From Fertoeibacter niger (lineage in GTDB: Bacteria; Pseudomonadota; Alphaproteobacteria; Rhodobacterales; Rhodobacteraceae): a DNA stretch of 64,000 nt. Positions 27,595 to 36,985 of the stretch are shown piece after piece. Within the stretch, counting starts at the first letter, position 1. Every line of letters starts with the position of its first letter. The position numbers and the translations under genes were made by a program. The stretch is taken from NCBI RefSeq assembly GCF_009380135.2, contig NZ_WHUT02000004.1, positions 124,001-188,000 of the forward strand, given 5' to 3'. The notes below the pieces were generated by a model, which ran no database searches, was not told where the DNA came from, and saw only the letters and a program-made list of their open reading frames with translations.

Positions 27595-28663
27595 GCCCCT
27601 CCCCCCCGGTTCGACCATCGGAATTCTGGGTGGCGGCCAGTTGGGCCGCATGCTGGCCGTCGCCGCCAGCCGTCTGGGCCTTCGCAGCCATATCTATGAA
27701 CCCATGGCATCCCCCCCCGCCGCCGATGTGGCGCACCGCGTCACAACCGCCAGCTATGATGACGCCGCCGCCCTTGCCGCCTTTGCTGCCAGCGTCGATG
27801 TCATCACCTATGAATTCGAGAACATCCCGACGGCTGCGCTTGACGCGTTGGAGGCCCTGCGCCCCATCCGCCCCAACCGCCGCGCGCTGGCCATCAGCCA
27901 GGACCGCATCGCGGAAAAGGATTTCCTGACCGGGCTGGGCCTGACAACCGCCCCCTATCACGCCGTGAACTCCGCCGCCGATCTTGAAGCCGCAATCGCC
28001 GCCATCGACACCCCCGCCATCCTGAAAACCACCCGTCTGGGCTATGATGGCAAGGGCCAGGCCCGGTTGCGCGAGCCCGCCGATGCGCCTGCCGCCCTTG
28101 CCGCGATGAACGGTGCGGCTGCGGTGCTGGAAGGCTTCATCAGCTTCAGCCATGAGGTCTCGGTGATCGCCGCGCGCGGCCTTGACGGCTCGGTCGCCGC
28201 CTATGATCCGGGCGAGAATGTGCACCGTGACGGTATCCTGCATACAACAACCGTCCCCGCCCGCCTGTCGCCCGGCCAGCGCAGCGATGCGGTGCTGCTG
28301 GCCGCCCGCATCCTGAACGCGCTGGATTATGTGGGCGTCATGGGGGTGGAACTGTTCGTGACGCCACAGGGCCTTCTGGTCAACGAAATCGCCCCCCGGG
28401 TGCACAATTCCGGCCACTGGACGCAGAACGGCTGTGCGGTGGACCAGTTCGAACAGCATATACGCGCTGTTGCGGGTTGGCCCCTGGGCGACGGCGGGCG
28501 GCATGCCGATGTGGTGATGGAAAACCTGATCGGTGACGATATCCTGCGGGTTCCGGCACTCGCGGCCGAACGTGGCACCGCGCTGCATCTATACGGCAAG
28601 GGCGAGGCGCGCCCAGGCCGCAAGATGGGCCATGTGAACCGCATCCGCCCCGGCAAAATCTGA
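27587..28663 (+). CDS. purK: 5-(carboxyamino)imidazole ribonucleotide synthase
   Basis: A 358-residue ATP-grasp enzyme that makes N5-CAIR from AIR, bicarbonate and ATP. It starts [23 protein letters not shown], carries [15 protein letters not shown] near 147 and the metal site MGVELFV...[15 protein letters not shown] near 250-275. Full length. It overlaps purE at the start and is followed 10 bases later by the Nudix gene. Confidence 0.96.
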   Translation: MTEPLPPGSTIGILGGGQLGRMLAVAASRLGLRSHIYEPMASPPAADVAHRVTTASYDDAAALAAFAASVDVITYEFENIPTAALDALEALRPIRPNRRALAISQDRIAEKDFLTGLGLTTAPYHAVNSAADLEAAIAAIDTPAILKTTRLGYDGKGQARLREPADAPAALAAMNGAAAVLEGFISFSHEVSVIAARGLDGSVAAYDPGENVHRDGILHTTTVPARLSPGQRSDAVLLAARILNALDYVGVMGVELFVTPQGLLVNEIAPRVHNSGHWTQNGCAVDQFEQHIRAVAGWPLGDGGRHADVVMENLIGDDILRVPALAAERGTALHLYGKGEARPGRKMGHVNRIRPGKI

Positions 28664-28673
28664 TGCCTGCCGC

Positions 28674-29687
28674 ATGAAACACCGCAGCCCCCGTCTGGCC
28701 GTGCGCGCCCTGATCCTGCACCGCGACCTTCTGTTGCTGGTCAATGCCTATCCAGGTGGCCAGTCCGACCTCTGGTGCGCGCCCGGCGGGGGCGTGGTGC
28801 CCGGCACATCCTTGCCCGACAACCTGATCCGCGAGGTGCATGAGGAAACCGGCCTGACCGTGGCCGTGGGCGACCCTGCGCTGGTCAACGAGTTTCACGA
28901 TCCGGCCAGCGGGTTTCACCAGGTCGATGTCTATTTCCGTTGCACCATCACCGCAGGCCAGATCACAACCACATGGCGCGACCCCGAAGGCATTGTCACG
29001 CAACGCAAATTCTTTGCCCGGACGGAACTGGAAATCGGCCGCATCCGATTCAAGCCCGACAGCCTGCCCGGCGCCGCCTGGGGCGGTGGGTTGCTGTATG
29101 ACCCGCTGGAACTGATCGTGCGCCGAGAAGCGGCCCGCCTGCCAGCCGTCCGCCCGACCCCACGCCGTGCATGCACCGACCAGCACTTGGCCGCCCAAAG
29201 TCACGGCCATTCAAGACACGCGCCTAGGACCGCAGGCCGGTTTCCACCAGCATGCCCTTGCGCTTGGCCTCATAGTAATAGCCTTTGGCATACCACATCA
29301 CCGCGCGCTCCTGATTGCCGTTCGACACCAGCCAAGCCCCCCGCAGGTATTTCCCGGCATATTGCAGGTTGGTTTCCGCATCCAGCAGCCCCTGCGGCGT
29401 GCCGCGATAGCCCATGGTGCGGGCGGTCTGCGGCAGAATCTGCATCAGCCCGTAATAGGGCCCGTTGCGTGCGCCTGCGTTGTAGCCGCTCTCGCGCTGG
29501 ATCACGCGGTGCAAAAGGGAGGGCGGAATGTCATGCACATCGGCATAGCGGTTTATCAGCCGCCGCATCTCCGGCGTCTCTCCGGGGTAAAGGTCACCGC
29601 GTGAAACGGGTTCGTCAGCTTCGTCCGCGCGGCGGCCGCAGGCCGCGAGTGCGGCAAAGCCAAGGACAAGGGCGGTGCGGCGGGTGA
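28674..29687 (+). CDS. Nudix hydrolase with an abnormal readthrough C-terminus
   Basis: Residues 1 to about 155 form a Nudix domain: PRLAVRALILHRDLLLLVNAYPGG, then APGGGVVPGTSLPDNLIREVHEETGL. The Nudix box keeps REVHEE but has threonine where the first glutamate (Gx5E) is expected. Family members stop near residue 150-160, yet this frame continues to residue 337, running antisense through almost the whole lytic transglycosylase gene, and the added part is Arg/Ala/Pro-rich shadow sequence. A one-base shift before 29225 would meet a TAG at 29225-29227. Either the natural stop has been lost or the sequence carries an indel. Substrate unknown. Confidence 0.7.
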   Translation: MKHRSPRLAVRALILHRDLLLLVNAYPGGQSDLWCAPGGGVVPGTSLPDNLIREVHEETGLTVAVGDPALVNEFHDPASGFHQVDVYFRCTITAGQITTTWRDPEGIVTQRKFFARTELEIGRIRFKPDSLPGAAWGGGLLYDPLELIVRREAARLPAVRPTPRRACTDQHLAAQSHGHSRHAPRTAGRFPPACPCAWPHSNSLWHTTSPRAPDCRSTPAKPPAGISRHIAGWFPHPAAPAACRDSPWCGRSAAESASARNRARCVRLRCSRSRAGSRGAKGRAECHAHRHSGLSAAASPASLRGKGHRVKRVRQLRPRGGRRPRVRQSQGQGRCGG

Positions 29688-29697
29688 TGGCGTGCAT
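29224..29697 (-). CDS. Lytic transglycosylase, SLT family lipoprotein
   Basis: 157 residues from ATG 29697, with an export signal ITRRTALVLGFAALAAC. It has twin arginines that may use Tat, and the lipobox LAAC at about 17-20. The SLT domain has catalytic glutamate in RVIQRESGYNAGARN (about 72) and YYGLMQILPQTARTMG, then LQYAGKYLRG and a C-terminal AMWYAKGYYYEAKRKG. It cleaves murein glycan to anhydro-muropeptides in the periplasm. It is covered on the other strand by the extended Nudix frame. Confidence 0.92.
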   Translation of the reverse strand: MHAITRRTALVLGFAALAACGRRADEADEPVSRGDLYPGETPEMRRLINRYADVHDIPPSLLHRVIQRESGYNAGARNGPYYGLMQILPQTARTMGYRGTPQGLLDAETNLQYAGKYLRGAWLVSNGNQERAVMWYAKGYYYEAKRKGMLVETGLRS

Positions 29698-29918
29698 GCA
29701 TTTCTCCTGTTGCACTGCCTTTTAGTCAAACCATAGGCCTCACGCAACAAAGCCGCAGCGCACGAGCACCAACTGCGGCGGCAAGCCGCGCTATGGCAGC
29801 CATGACACCGGCCCGAAGATTTCATCGCCAGCCGGGCAGCCGTGCCGAATCCGGCCCGCCGCCCCCCGCCACCGATTGATCCATCCGGGAAAACACCCTT
29901 TGGGCGGCAAGCCGCCCG

Positions 29919-30782
29919 CTATTCCGCTGCCATGGGCACGATCCCACCCGCGCGCACCACTCGGTTGCGCCCGCCGCGCTTTGCCTGATAGGTGGCGGCA
30001 TCGGCCTCGGCCAGCAGATCGGCCACCGGGCGGGGTTGCCGGCCATGCGCCACGCCGATCGAGGCCGTCACCGGCTGGCCCCCTGCCCGCACCTGCGCCT
30101 CGATCACCGCCCGGATACGCTGCGCTGCCGCCAGCGCCTCCGGCCCCGTGGCGGCGGGCAGGAAGACAACGAATTCCTCGCCGCCAAAGCGCGCCAGCAC
30201 ATCTGACCGCCGCAGCACCGACTGGATCGCCGCCGCCACGTCGACCAGCACGCGGTCGCCCGCCTCATGGCCCAGCGAATCGTTCACCCGCTTGAAATGA
30301 TCCAGATCCAGCAGCAACATGCCCCCCGCCGCCCGGTCAATCACCCGCCGTTCAAACCCGCGGCGGTTCAGCACACCGGTCAGCGGGTCGGTTTCCGCCT
30401 CGCGCGTGGTTTCGTCAATCTTCTGGTTCACATGCAGCACCAGCCTGTTGGTGCGCTCCATCAATTGCCCCACCTCGTCACGGTAGCCGAAGGGCAACGT
30501 TTCCGCCTGGCCCGCAACCTCGAAATCCCGCATGGCACGCTCCACCATATACAGCGGCCGCAGGATCGCCCGCAGCGCCACCAGACAGATGCCTGTGCCC
30601 GCCAGCGTTGCCACCAGCGCCACCGCCAGCGTGCCCAGTTGTTCCGAGAGGGGGGCATTCTGCGCCATCGCCCGCGCGGCCAGCGCCAGCAGCGGCACAT
30701 GGGTGCCAATGAAGGCGATGAAGAACACCTTCGCGGTGAAGCTTGTCGGGAACATCCGTGACATCAGACTGTAAAGATACAT
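29919..30782 (-). CDS. Membrane diguanylate cyclase (HAMP-GGDEF)
   Basis: 287 residues. Two transmembrane helices (about 16-38 and 48-72), a HAMP-like linker (RPLYMVERAMRDFEVAGQAETLPFGYRDEVGQL), then GGDEF (about 128-280). The active site is GGEEF (200-204) and the inhibitory I-site RRSD sits five residues before it (191-194), so it should make cyclic di-GMP and be inhibited by it. The short, near-absent periplasmic loop leaves little sensor. It stands alone; no EAL or PilZ partner is close. Confidence 0.93.
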   Translation of the reverse strand: MYLYSLMSRMFPTSFTAKVFFIAFIGTHVPLLALAARAMAQNAPLSEQLGTLAVALVATLAGTGICLVALRAILRPLYMVERAMRDFEVAGQAETLPFGYRDEVGQLMERTNRLVLHVNQKIDETTREAETDPLTGVLNRRGFERRVIDRAAGGMLLLDLDHFKRVNDSLGHEAGDRVLVDVAAAIQSVLRRSDVLARFGGEEFVVFLPAATGPEALAAAQRIRAVIEAQVRAGGQPVTASIGVAHGRQPRPVADLLAEADAATYQAKRGGRNRVVRAGGIVPMAAE

Positions 30783-30926
30783 GGCAGGCTCCGCATTCCG
30801 CTTGCATCAACATTGCGGCCAATCCTTTTACAAACGGTTAACCGAAAAACGAGACAAGGAAAGTCTGAAGTGAAAGGCAGGGCGTTGCAGCCCCGCTTTT
30901 GCGTTGTGCCACAGATATCCCGCCAT

Positions 30927-31301
30927 TCATGCGCCCGCCCGTATCGGAATCTCCTCCAACGAGCGATAGACCGGCAAGCCACGCTCCTGGGCGATCCGCA
31001 CATCATTGTCTGCCCCCGTCGAGGCCCCTTCCAGCCGCAGCACGGCGTCGCAATGCTGCAACAGGCGTTCCGCCGTCGGGTGCATCACCCGATCATAAAG
31101 CGCATCGCCCACTGCCCCGCCGCCCGCCCCGCGCAGCACCGGCAGCGCCACCCATTCGCCGATCATCGGCACATGGCCCTTCTGAAACACCGGCCAGGCC
31201 GCCGCCTCCAGCCGGGCCAGATTCGCCGCCATCACGGCCGGATCGTCGCCGCTGCCCGACCGATAGGGCCCGGCAATCAGAATCAGCATCACTTTGTCCA
31301 T
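30927..31301 (-). CDS. DUF4406 / nucleoside deoxyribosyltransferase-like protein
   Basis: 124 residues from ATG 31301, chosen because GGAG lies 6 bases upstream while the earlier ATGs have no ribosome site. Landmarks: LILIAGPYRSGS near the start, VMAANLARLEAAAWPVFQKGHVPMIGEW, and a C-terminal DAVLRLEGASTGADNDVRIAQERGLPVY, the typical substrate-pocket strand with GASxGAxxE-like motif (here N/D in place of the glutamate). The fold suggests nucleotide or nucleoside binding; the reaction is unknown. It diverges from the DeoR gene. Confidence 0.8.
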   Translation of the reverse strand: MDKVMLILIAGPYRSGSGDDPAVMAANLARLEAAAWPVFQKGHVPMIGEWVALPVLRGAGGGAVGDALYDRVMHPTAERLLQHCDAVLRLEGASTGADNDVRIAQERGLPVYRSLEEIPIRAGA

Positions 31302-31383
31302 CGTCATCTCCATGGTGCGAGATCAAGCCTTGGCACAGCGCGCTGATTCGTGCAATATCACGCATAAGCAAGGATTATCATGC

Positions 31384-32118
31384 ATGCTGACTGCACAACG
31401 AAAGGCGCTTTTGCTTGACAGGCTGCATGCCGAGGGTCGCCTTGTGGCGCGCGGCCTGGCAGAGGAACTGGGCACGTCGGAGGACACAATCCGGCGCGAC
31501 CTGCGCGAACTTGCTGCTGAAGGCTTGCTGACGCGGGTGCATGGCGGGGCGCTGCCCGCCTCGCCCACCCACCGGCCAATGCGTGAGCGAAGCAACATGG
31601 AAGTATCGGCAAAACAGCGGCTTGGCGTGGCCGGCGCGGCGCTGATCCGGCCGGGCCAGACGGTTATCCTCGATGGCGGCACCACGCATCTGGCGCTTGT
31701 TCAGGCCCTGCCCGCCACGCTGGCCGCAACCATCATCACCCACAGCCCCACGATCGCGGCGGCGCTGGAGCCGTTTGCCCGGCTGGAGGTGATCGTGATC
31801 GGCGGGCGGCTGATGCGGCACTCCATGGTGGCGCTGGGGGCCGCGACACAGGCGGGCTTTGCCGCGATCCGTGCAGATATGTGCATATTGGGCGTCACCG
31901 GCCTGCACCCCGAAGCGGGACTGACCACGGGCGACCATGAAGAGGCCCTGATCAAGCGCCGCATGGTGCAAAGCGCGGGCGAGACGATCGTGCTGGCAAC
32001 CCCTGACAAGATCGGCGCCGCCTCGGCCTTTCAGATTGCTGGGCTGGAGGAGGCGCGGATCATCACAACCGGCGAACCGCCGGACTGGCTGCCAAGGGCA
32101 CAGCATCTGCGCGCCTGA
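31384..32118 (+). CDS. DeoR/GlpR family transcriptional regulator
   Basis: 244 residues from ATG 31384. The DeoR helix-turn-helix is at about 3-58 (RKALLLDRLHAEGRLVARGLAEELGTSEDTIRRDLRELAAEGLLTRVHGGAL). The C-terminal sugar-isomerase-like sensor follows, with ILDGGTTHLALVQAL near 98, VIVIGGRL and DMCILGVTGLHPEAGLTTGD near 175. It likely responds to a phosphorylated sugar. No sugar operon is adjacent, so the target may be elsewhere. Confidence 0.93.
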   Translation: MLTAQRKALLLDRLHAEGRLVARGLAEELGTSEDTIRRDLRELAAEGLLTRVHGGALPASPTHRPMRERSNMEVSAKQRLGVAGAALIRPGQTVILDGGTTHLALVQALPATLAATIITHSPTIAAALEPFARLEVIVIGGRLMRHSMVALGAATQAGFAAIRADMCILGVTGLHPEAGLTTGDHEEALIKRRMVQSAGETIVLATPDKIGAASAFQIAGLEEARIITTGEPPDWLPRAQHLRA

Positions 32119-32130
32119 ATCTTTGCCCGC

Positions 32131-32175
32131 AACACTTGGCCCGACAACACTTGGCCCGACAACACTTGGCCCAAC
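32131..32175. repeat. 15-bp tandem repeat, three copies
   Basis: Units AACACTTGGCCCGAC at 32131-32145 and 32146-32160 are identical; the third, 32161-32175, differs at one base. They fill the gap between the DeoR stop and the groEL terminator. Likely replication slippage; no function is evident. Confidence 0.9.
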
Positions 32176-32180
32176 AACAG

Positions 32181-32206
32181 AAAAAGGGCGCCCGAAGGCG
32201 CCCTTT
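32181..32206 (-). terminator. groEL terminator
   Basis: Stem 32183-32192 / 32197-32206 (10 bp) around CGAA. On the minus strand it is followed by a T-run (complement of 32181-32185). It lies 26 bases beyond the groEL stop. Confidence 0.88.
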
Positions 32207-32231
32207 CCCGCAATCGACCCTCTGGGTCAGA

Positions 32232-33908
<1,677 letters not shown>

Positions 33909-33961
33909 TCAGCGAAATCCGGCGGGGGCGCTCAGCCATCACGGCGAACGCCCCGTTTCCC

Positions 33962-34249
33962 TCAGGAGAGGATGCCCAGAATGTCGCTTTCCTTCATGAT
34001 CAGCAGGTCTTTGCCGTCGATCTGCACCTCGGTGCCCGACCATTTGCCGAACAGAACGCGGTCGCCTTCCTTGACGGCCATGGCGATCAGCTCGCCATCT
34101 TCGTCACGCGCACCGGCGCCGACGGCAACCACTTCGCCCTCGGCGGGCTTTTCTTTTGCGGTATCGGGGATGATCAGGCCGCCCTTGGTCTTTTCTTCGC
34201 CTTCGATGCGGCGGACCAACACACGGTCATGCAGCGGTTTGAATGCCAT
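33962..34249 (-). CDS. groS: Co-chaperonin GroES
   Basis: 95 residues from ATG 34249 ([44 protein letters not shown]...). The mobile loop that contacts GroEL is [18 protein letters not shown]. Family length. The longer reading from 34291 would start inside the CIRCE element and is rejected. First gene of the groESL operon. Confidence 0.98.
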   Translation of the reverse strand: MAFKPLHDRVLVRRIEGEEKTKGGLIIPDTAKEKPAEGEVVAVGAGARDEDGELIAMAVKEGDRVLFGKWSGTEVQIDGKDLLIMKESDILGILS

Positions 34250-34284
34250 CTGAGAACACTCCCTAGGTTCCAGGTTGAATACCG

Positions 34285-34311
34285 TTGTCACTCACCCAAG
34301 GCGAGTGCCAA
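34285..34311 (-). promoter_or_regulatory. CIRCE element (HrcA operator) of groESL
   Basis: On the minus strand TTGGCACTC, 9 bases, GAGTGACAA, matching the CIRCE consensus (TTAGCACTC-N9-GAGTGCTAA) at most positions. It lies between the groES promoter and start codon, where HrcA repression of groESL is expected. hrcA itself is not in the window. Confidence 0.9.
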
Positions 34312-34318
34312 CGCCGCA

Positions 34319-34347
34319 CAGATAGGCAGTCGATGCGCACCTGTCAA
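34319..34347 (-). promoter_or_regulatory. Sigma-70-type groESL promoter
   Basis: On the minus strand TTGACA (34342-34347), a 17-base spacer, and TATCTG (34319-34324). The predicted start of transcription falls at the edge of the CIRCE element, which would let bound HrcA block initiation. Confidence 0.75.
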
Positions 34348-34440
34348 CGCATGCCGTCGCGAAAATTGCGCCGGGGGCTTGGCCGCAGGGCCCGCCCGTG
34401 CCACGGTGCGCCCAGATGTCGCGCAACGTTTCACAGCCAG

Positions 34441-34488
34441 TCCAAGGCCCCATCCAAAGCCCAGCCCAAAGCCCAGCCCAAGGCCCAA
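34441..34488. repeat. 12-bp degenerate tandem repeat, four copies
   Basis: Four 12-base units starting at 34441, 34453, 34465 and 34477 follow (T/C)CCAA(A/G)GCCCA(G/A), for example TCCAAAGCCCAG and CCCAAAGCCCAG. They end 13 bases before the TraB/GumN start codon, leaving no room for an ordinary Shine-Dalgarno except in AAAGGATAG at 34490-34498. Confidence 0.85.
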
Positions 34489-34501
34489 CCAAAGGATAGT
34501 C

Positions 34502-35521
34502 ATGCACCGTTTCGTCTCTGCTCTTTCTGCCCTTGCGGCGCTGCTGTTCCTGGCCCTGCCTGCCCATGCCGAGTGCAAGGGGGCCAACCTCATCGCCGCC
34601 CTGCCCCCGGCCGAACGCGCAGAACTGGATGCCGCAGTGGCCGCACAGCCCCATGCCAGCGGAAATTTCTGGCAAGCCACCCGCCGGACCGCCGCGGGCG
34701 AAGAGCGTATCTGGCTGATCGGCACCTATCACATGGATGATCCGCGCCATGCCGCCACAATGGCGGCGGTCGGCCCCATGCTGGCCCGCGCCAGGACCCT
34801 GCTGGTCGAGGCAGGCCCCGAGGAGCAGGCGGCGCTGAAGGCCGCACTGGCCAAAGACCCCGCGCTGATGTTCGTCTATGATGGCCCCACCCTGCCCGAA
34901 CGCATGGCCGCCGCCGAATGGCAGGCCGTGACCGACGCCATGCGCACGCGCGGCGTGCCGCCGTTTCTGGCCGCAAAATTCCAGCCCTGGTATCTTTCCA
35001 TGCTGCTGGGCATGCCCGCCTGCGCCATGGACAAGATGAAGGCCGCCAACGGGCTGGATGCGCAGTTGATCGCACAGGCCGCCGTGCAGGGACTGCCCGT
35101 CCGCGCCCTTGAACCCTACGACACGGTGTTCAGCCTGTTCGGCAGCCTGACGGCGGACCAGCAGCTTGGCATGATCCGCTCGGCCCTCGCGATGGAAAGC
35201 CAGGGGGCCGACTATGCGGTGACGCTGGCCGATGCCTATTTCGCCGGCGAATCACGGCAGATTTGGGAATTTCTGCGCCTTGCCAGCCACAAGCTGCCCG
35301 GCGCGACACCCGCCAAGGCCGAGGCGGAATTCGCCATGATGGAAGAGGCGATGATGATGGCGCGCAACCGCGCGTGGATTCCGGTGATCGAAGCTGCCGC
35401 AAAGGACGGCCCGGTTCTGGCGGCTTTTGGCGCGCTGCATCTGCCCGGCAAAGAGGGCGTGCTGGCGCTTCTGGAACGGCAGGGCTATGTGGTCGAAGCC
35501 CTGCCCCTGCCCTCACACTGA
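34502..35521 (+). CDS. TraB/GumN family protein (exported)
   Basis: 339 residues from ATG 34502 with a signal peptide (SALAALLFLALPAHAEC). The TraB/GumN domain shows IWLIGTYHMDDPRH near 77, LLVEAGPEE near 110, the VLAAFGALHLPGKEGVLALLERQGY end, and paired GxxH motifs (GTYH and GALH) that in the Tiki/TraB group bind metal for proteolysis. A periplasmic metalloprotease-like role is therefore likely but unproven. The frame is open upstream to 33899 because it is antisense to groES. The cysteine next to the predicted cleavage site (AEC) is not in a lipobox. Confidence 0.85.
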   Translation: MHRFVSALSALAALLFLALPAHAECKGANLIAALPPAERAELDAAVAAQPHASGNFWQATRRTAAGEERIWLIGTYHMDDPRHAATMAAVGPMLARARTLLVEAGPEEQAALKAALAKDPALMFVYDGPTLPERMAAAEWQAVTDAMRTRGVPPFLAAKFQPWYLSMLLGMPACAMDKMKAANGLDAQLIAQAAVQGLPVRALEPYDTVFSLFGSLTADQQLGMIRSALAMESQGADYAVTLADAYFAGESRQIWEFLRLASHKLPGATPAKAEAEFAMMEEAMMMARNRAWIPVIEAAAKDGPVLAAFGALHLPGKEGVLALLERQGYVVEALPLPSH

Positions 35522-35529
35522 CAAGGCGA

Positions 35530-35727
35530 TCAGTAGCGCGGGTTGAAGCTTGCGGCGTCGATGCCCAGACGGCGCAGGTCGTCGGCGTCGGGCTGGCGGC
35601 GGTCTTCGATTGCGGCGGCGGTACGGTTGGCGGCGCCAAAGGTGTCGAAAATCGTGTAAAGCACCAATCCAATGCCTTGAAGCACGGCAATCAGCGGCGC
35701 GGCGGGTCTGGTGGCAGTGATCTGCAT
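35530..35727 (-). CDS. Small hypothetical protein with one membrane segment
   Basis: 65 residues from ATG 35727, behind a GAGGA ribosome site. One hydrophobic segment (PLIAVLQGIGLVLYTIFDTFG, about 9-29) is followed by a charged tail ending DDLRRLGIDAASFNPRY. The tail loosely recalls DUF1127 small proteins (LxxLGI), but I would not assign it. Convergent with the TraB/GumN gene. Confidence 0.6.
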   Translation of the reverse strand: MQITATRPAAPLIAVLQGIGLVLYTIFDTFGAANRTAAAIEDRRQPDADDLRRLGIDAASFNPRY

Positions 35728-35968
35728 GATCGTCCTCGGGTTTTCTTTCTGGGATACCGCGTGATCCTGTCTGCGGTACTCCTTTAGAATGTGGACAAAA
35801 CCGTCTCGCCGCAATGCAGAATACGGGATTTCTGCCATGCAGCAGACGCATGGCTCCGGCCCTCGCCAGCCTGCCGCCAAGCGTGACATTCGCCGCCCGC
35901 ACCCCTATAAGGCGCGCAAAGACCCCTCCCGCGCCGCAGGGCGCACAAACAGCAAGACGGACAGACAC

Positions 35969-36886
35969 ATGATCAAGGTATTCGGCCACAAATCCCCCGA
36001 CACCGACAGCACCGGCTCGCCTATCATCTGGGCCTGGTATCTGACCGAGGTGCAGGGCACCCCCGCCACCCCGGTGCTGCTGGGCGAGCCCAACACCGAA
36101 GCCGCATTTGTGCTGACGCATTGGGATCTGCCGAAACCCGAAATCATCAGCGACGTGACCGCCGAGGATACCGTGGTGATCGTCGATACCAACAACCCCG
36201 CCGAACTGCCCCCCTCGGTGAATGATGCCAAGATCATCGGCATCATCGACCATCACATGCTGGTCGGCGGCCTGAAGACCAAGTCCCCCATCGACATCAC
36301 CATCCGCCCGCTGGCCTGCACCGCCACCATCATGCATGACCTGATGGGCGACGCGCTGGCCCGGGCCCCCCGCGCGATCAAGGGCGCGATGCTGTCGTGC
36401 ATCCTGTCCGACACGCTGGAATTCCGCAGCCCCACCACCACGCCGCATGACCGTGCCGTGGCCGAGAAACTGGCCGCCGACCTGCGCGTGAACATCGCCG
36501 AACTGGCCGAGGCGCTGTTTGCCGCCAAATCCGATGTTTCCGCCTTCTCTGACGCGGCCCTGCTGCGGATGGACAGCAAGGAATACAACGTGGCGGGCAA
36601 GGAACTGCGCGTGTCGGTGCTGGAAACCACCTCGCCCAAGACCGTGCTCGACCGCAAGGACAGCCTGATGGCGTCGATGGTGGATGTGGCCAAGGAAGAC
36701 GGCGCCGATCAGGTGCTGCTGTTCGTGGTCGACATCCTGCGCGAAGAGGCCACGCTGCTGGTGCCCAACGATCTGGTGAAACAGATGGCCGAGGCGTCCT
36801 TCGGCTGCACCGTCACCGGCGACACCGTGGTTCTGCCCGGCATCATGAGCCGGAAAAAGCAGATCATCCCGGCGCTGAAGCTCTGA
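35969..36886 (+). CDS. ppaC: Manganese-dependent (family II) inorganic pyrophosphatase
   Basis: 305 residues of the DHH superfamily. The metal ligands are in FGHKSPDTDS (H7, D11, D13), D73 (IVDTNN) and DHH at 94-96. A further aspartate lies in LSDTLEF near 147, and the phosphate-binding SRKKQ signature is at 294-298. It hydrolyses pyrophosphate made by reactions such as the Prs and sulfurylase-linked pathways in this window. No CBS regulatory insert is present. It is not homologous to the common family I enzyme. The frame is open upstream, but ATG 35969 begins the family. Confidence 0.95.
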   Translation: MIKVFGHKSPDTDSTGSPIIWAWYLTEVQGTPATPVLLGEPNTEAAFVLTHWDLPKPEIISDVTAEDTVVIVDTNNPAELPPSVNDAKIIGIIDHHMLVGGLKTKSPIDITIRPLACTATIMHDLMGDALARAPRAIKGAMLSCILSDTLEFRSPTTTPHDRAVAEKLAADLRVNIAELAEALFAAKSDVSAFSDAALLRMDSKEYNVAGKELRVSVLETTSPKTVLDRKDSLMASMVDVAKEDGADQVLLFVVDILREEATLLVPNDLVKQMAEASFGCTVTGDTVVLPGIMSRKKQIIPALKL

Positions 36887-36985
36887 TCGCAAAGGGCCGG
36901 GTGGCAACGCCCGGCCTCATCTCGCGCTCTGCATCGCCTGTGCATGCACTGTGCATCGCAATCACACCTGCGCAAAGGCCGCCCC

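Noticed and set aside
32131..32175. CRISPR array
   Set aside because: 15-bp units are contiguous with no spacers; the same applies to the 12-bp array at 34441 and the 11-bp array at 62040. No cas gene is present.
36895..36916. Terminator between ppaC and the HAD gene
   Set aside because: A GGCCGGG/CCCGGCC stem with an 8-base loop exists, but there is no T-run; not strong enough to list.
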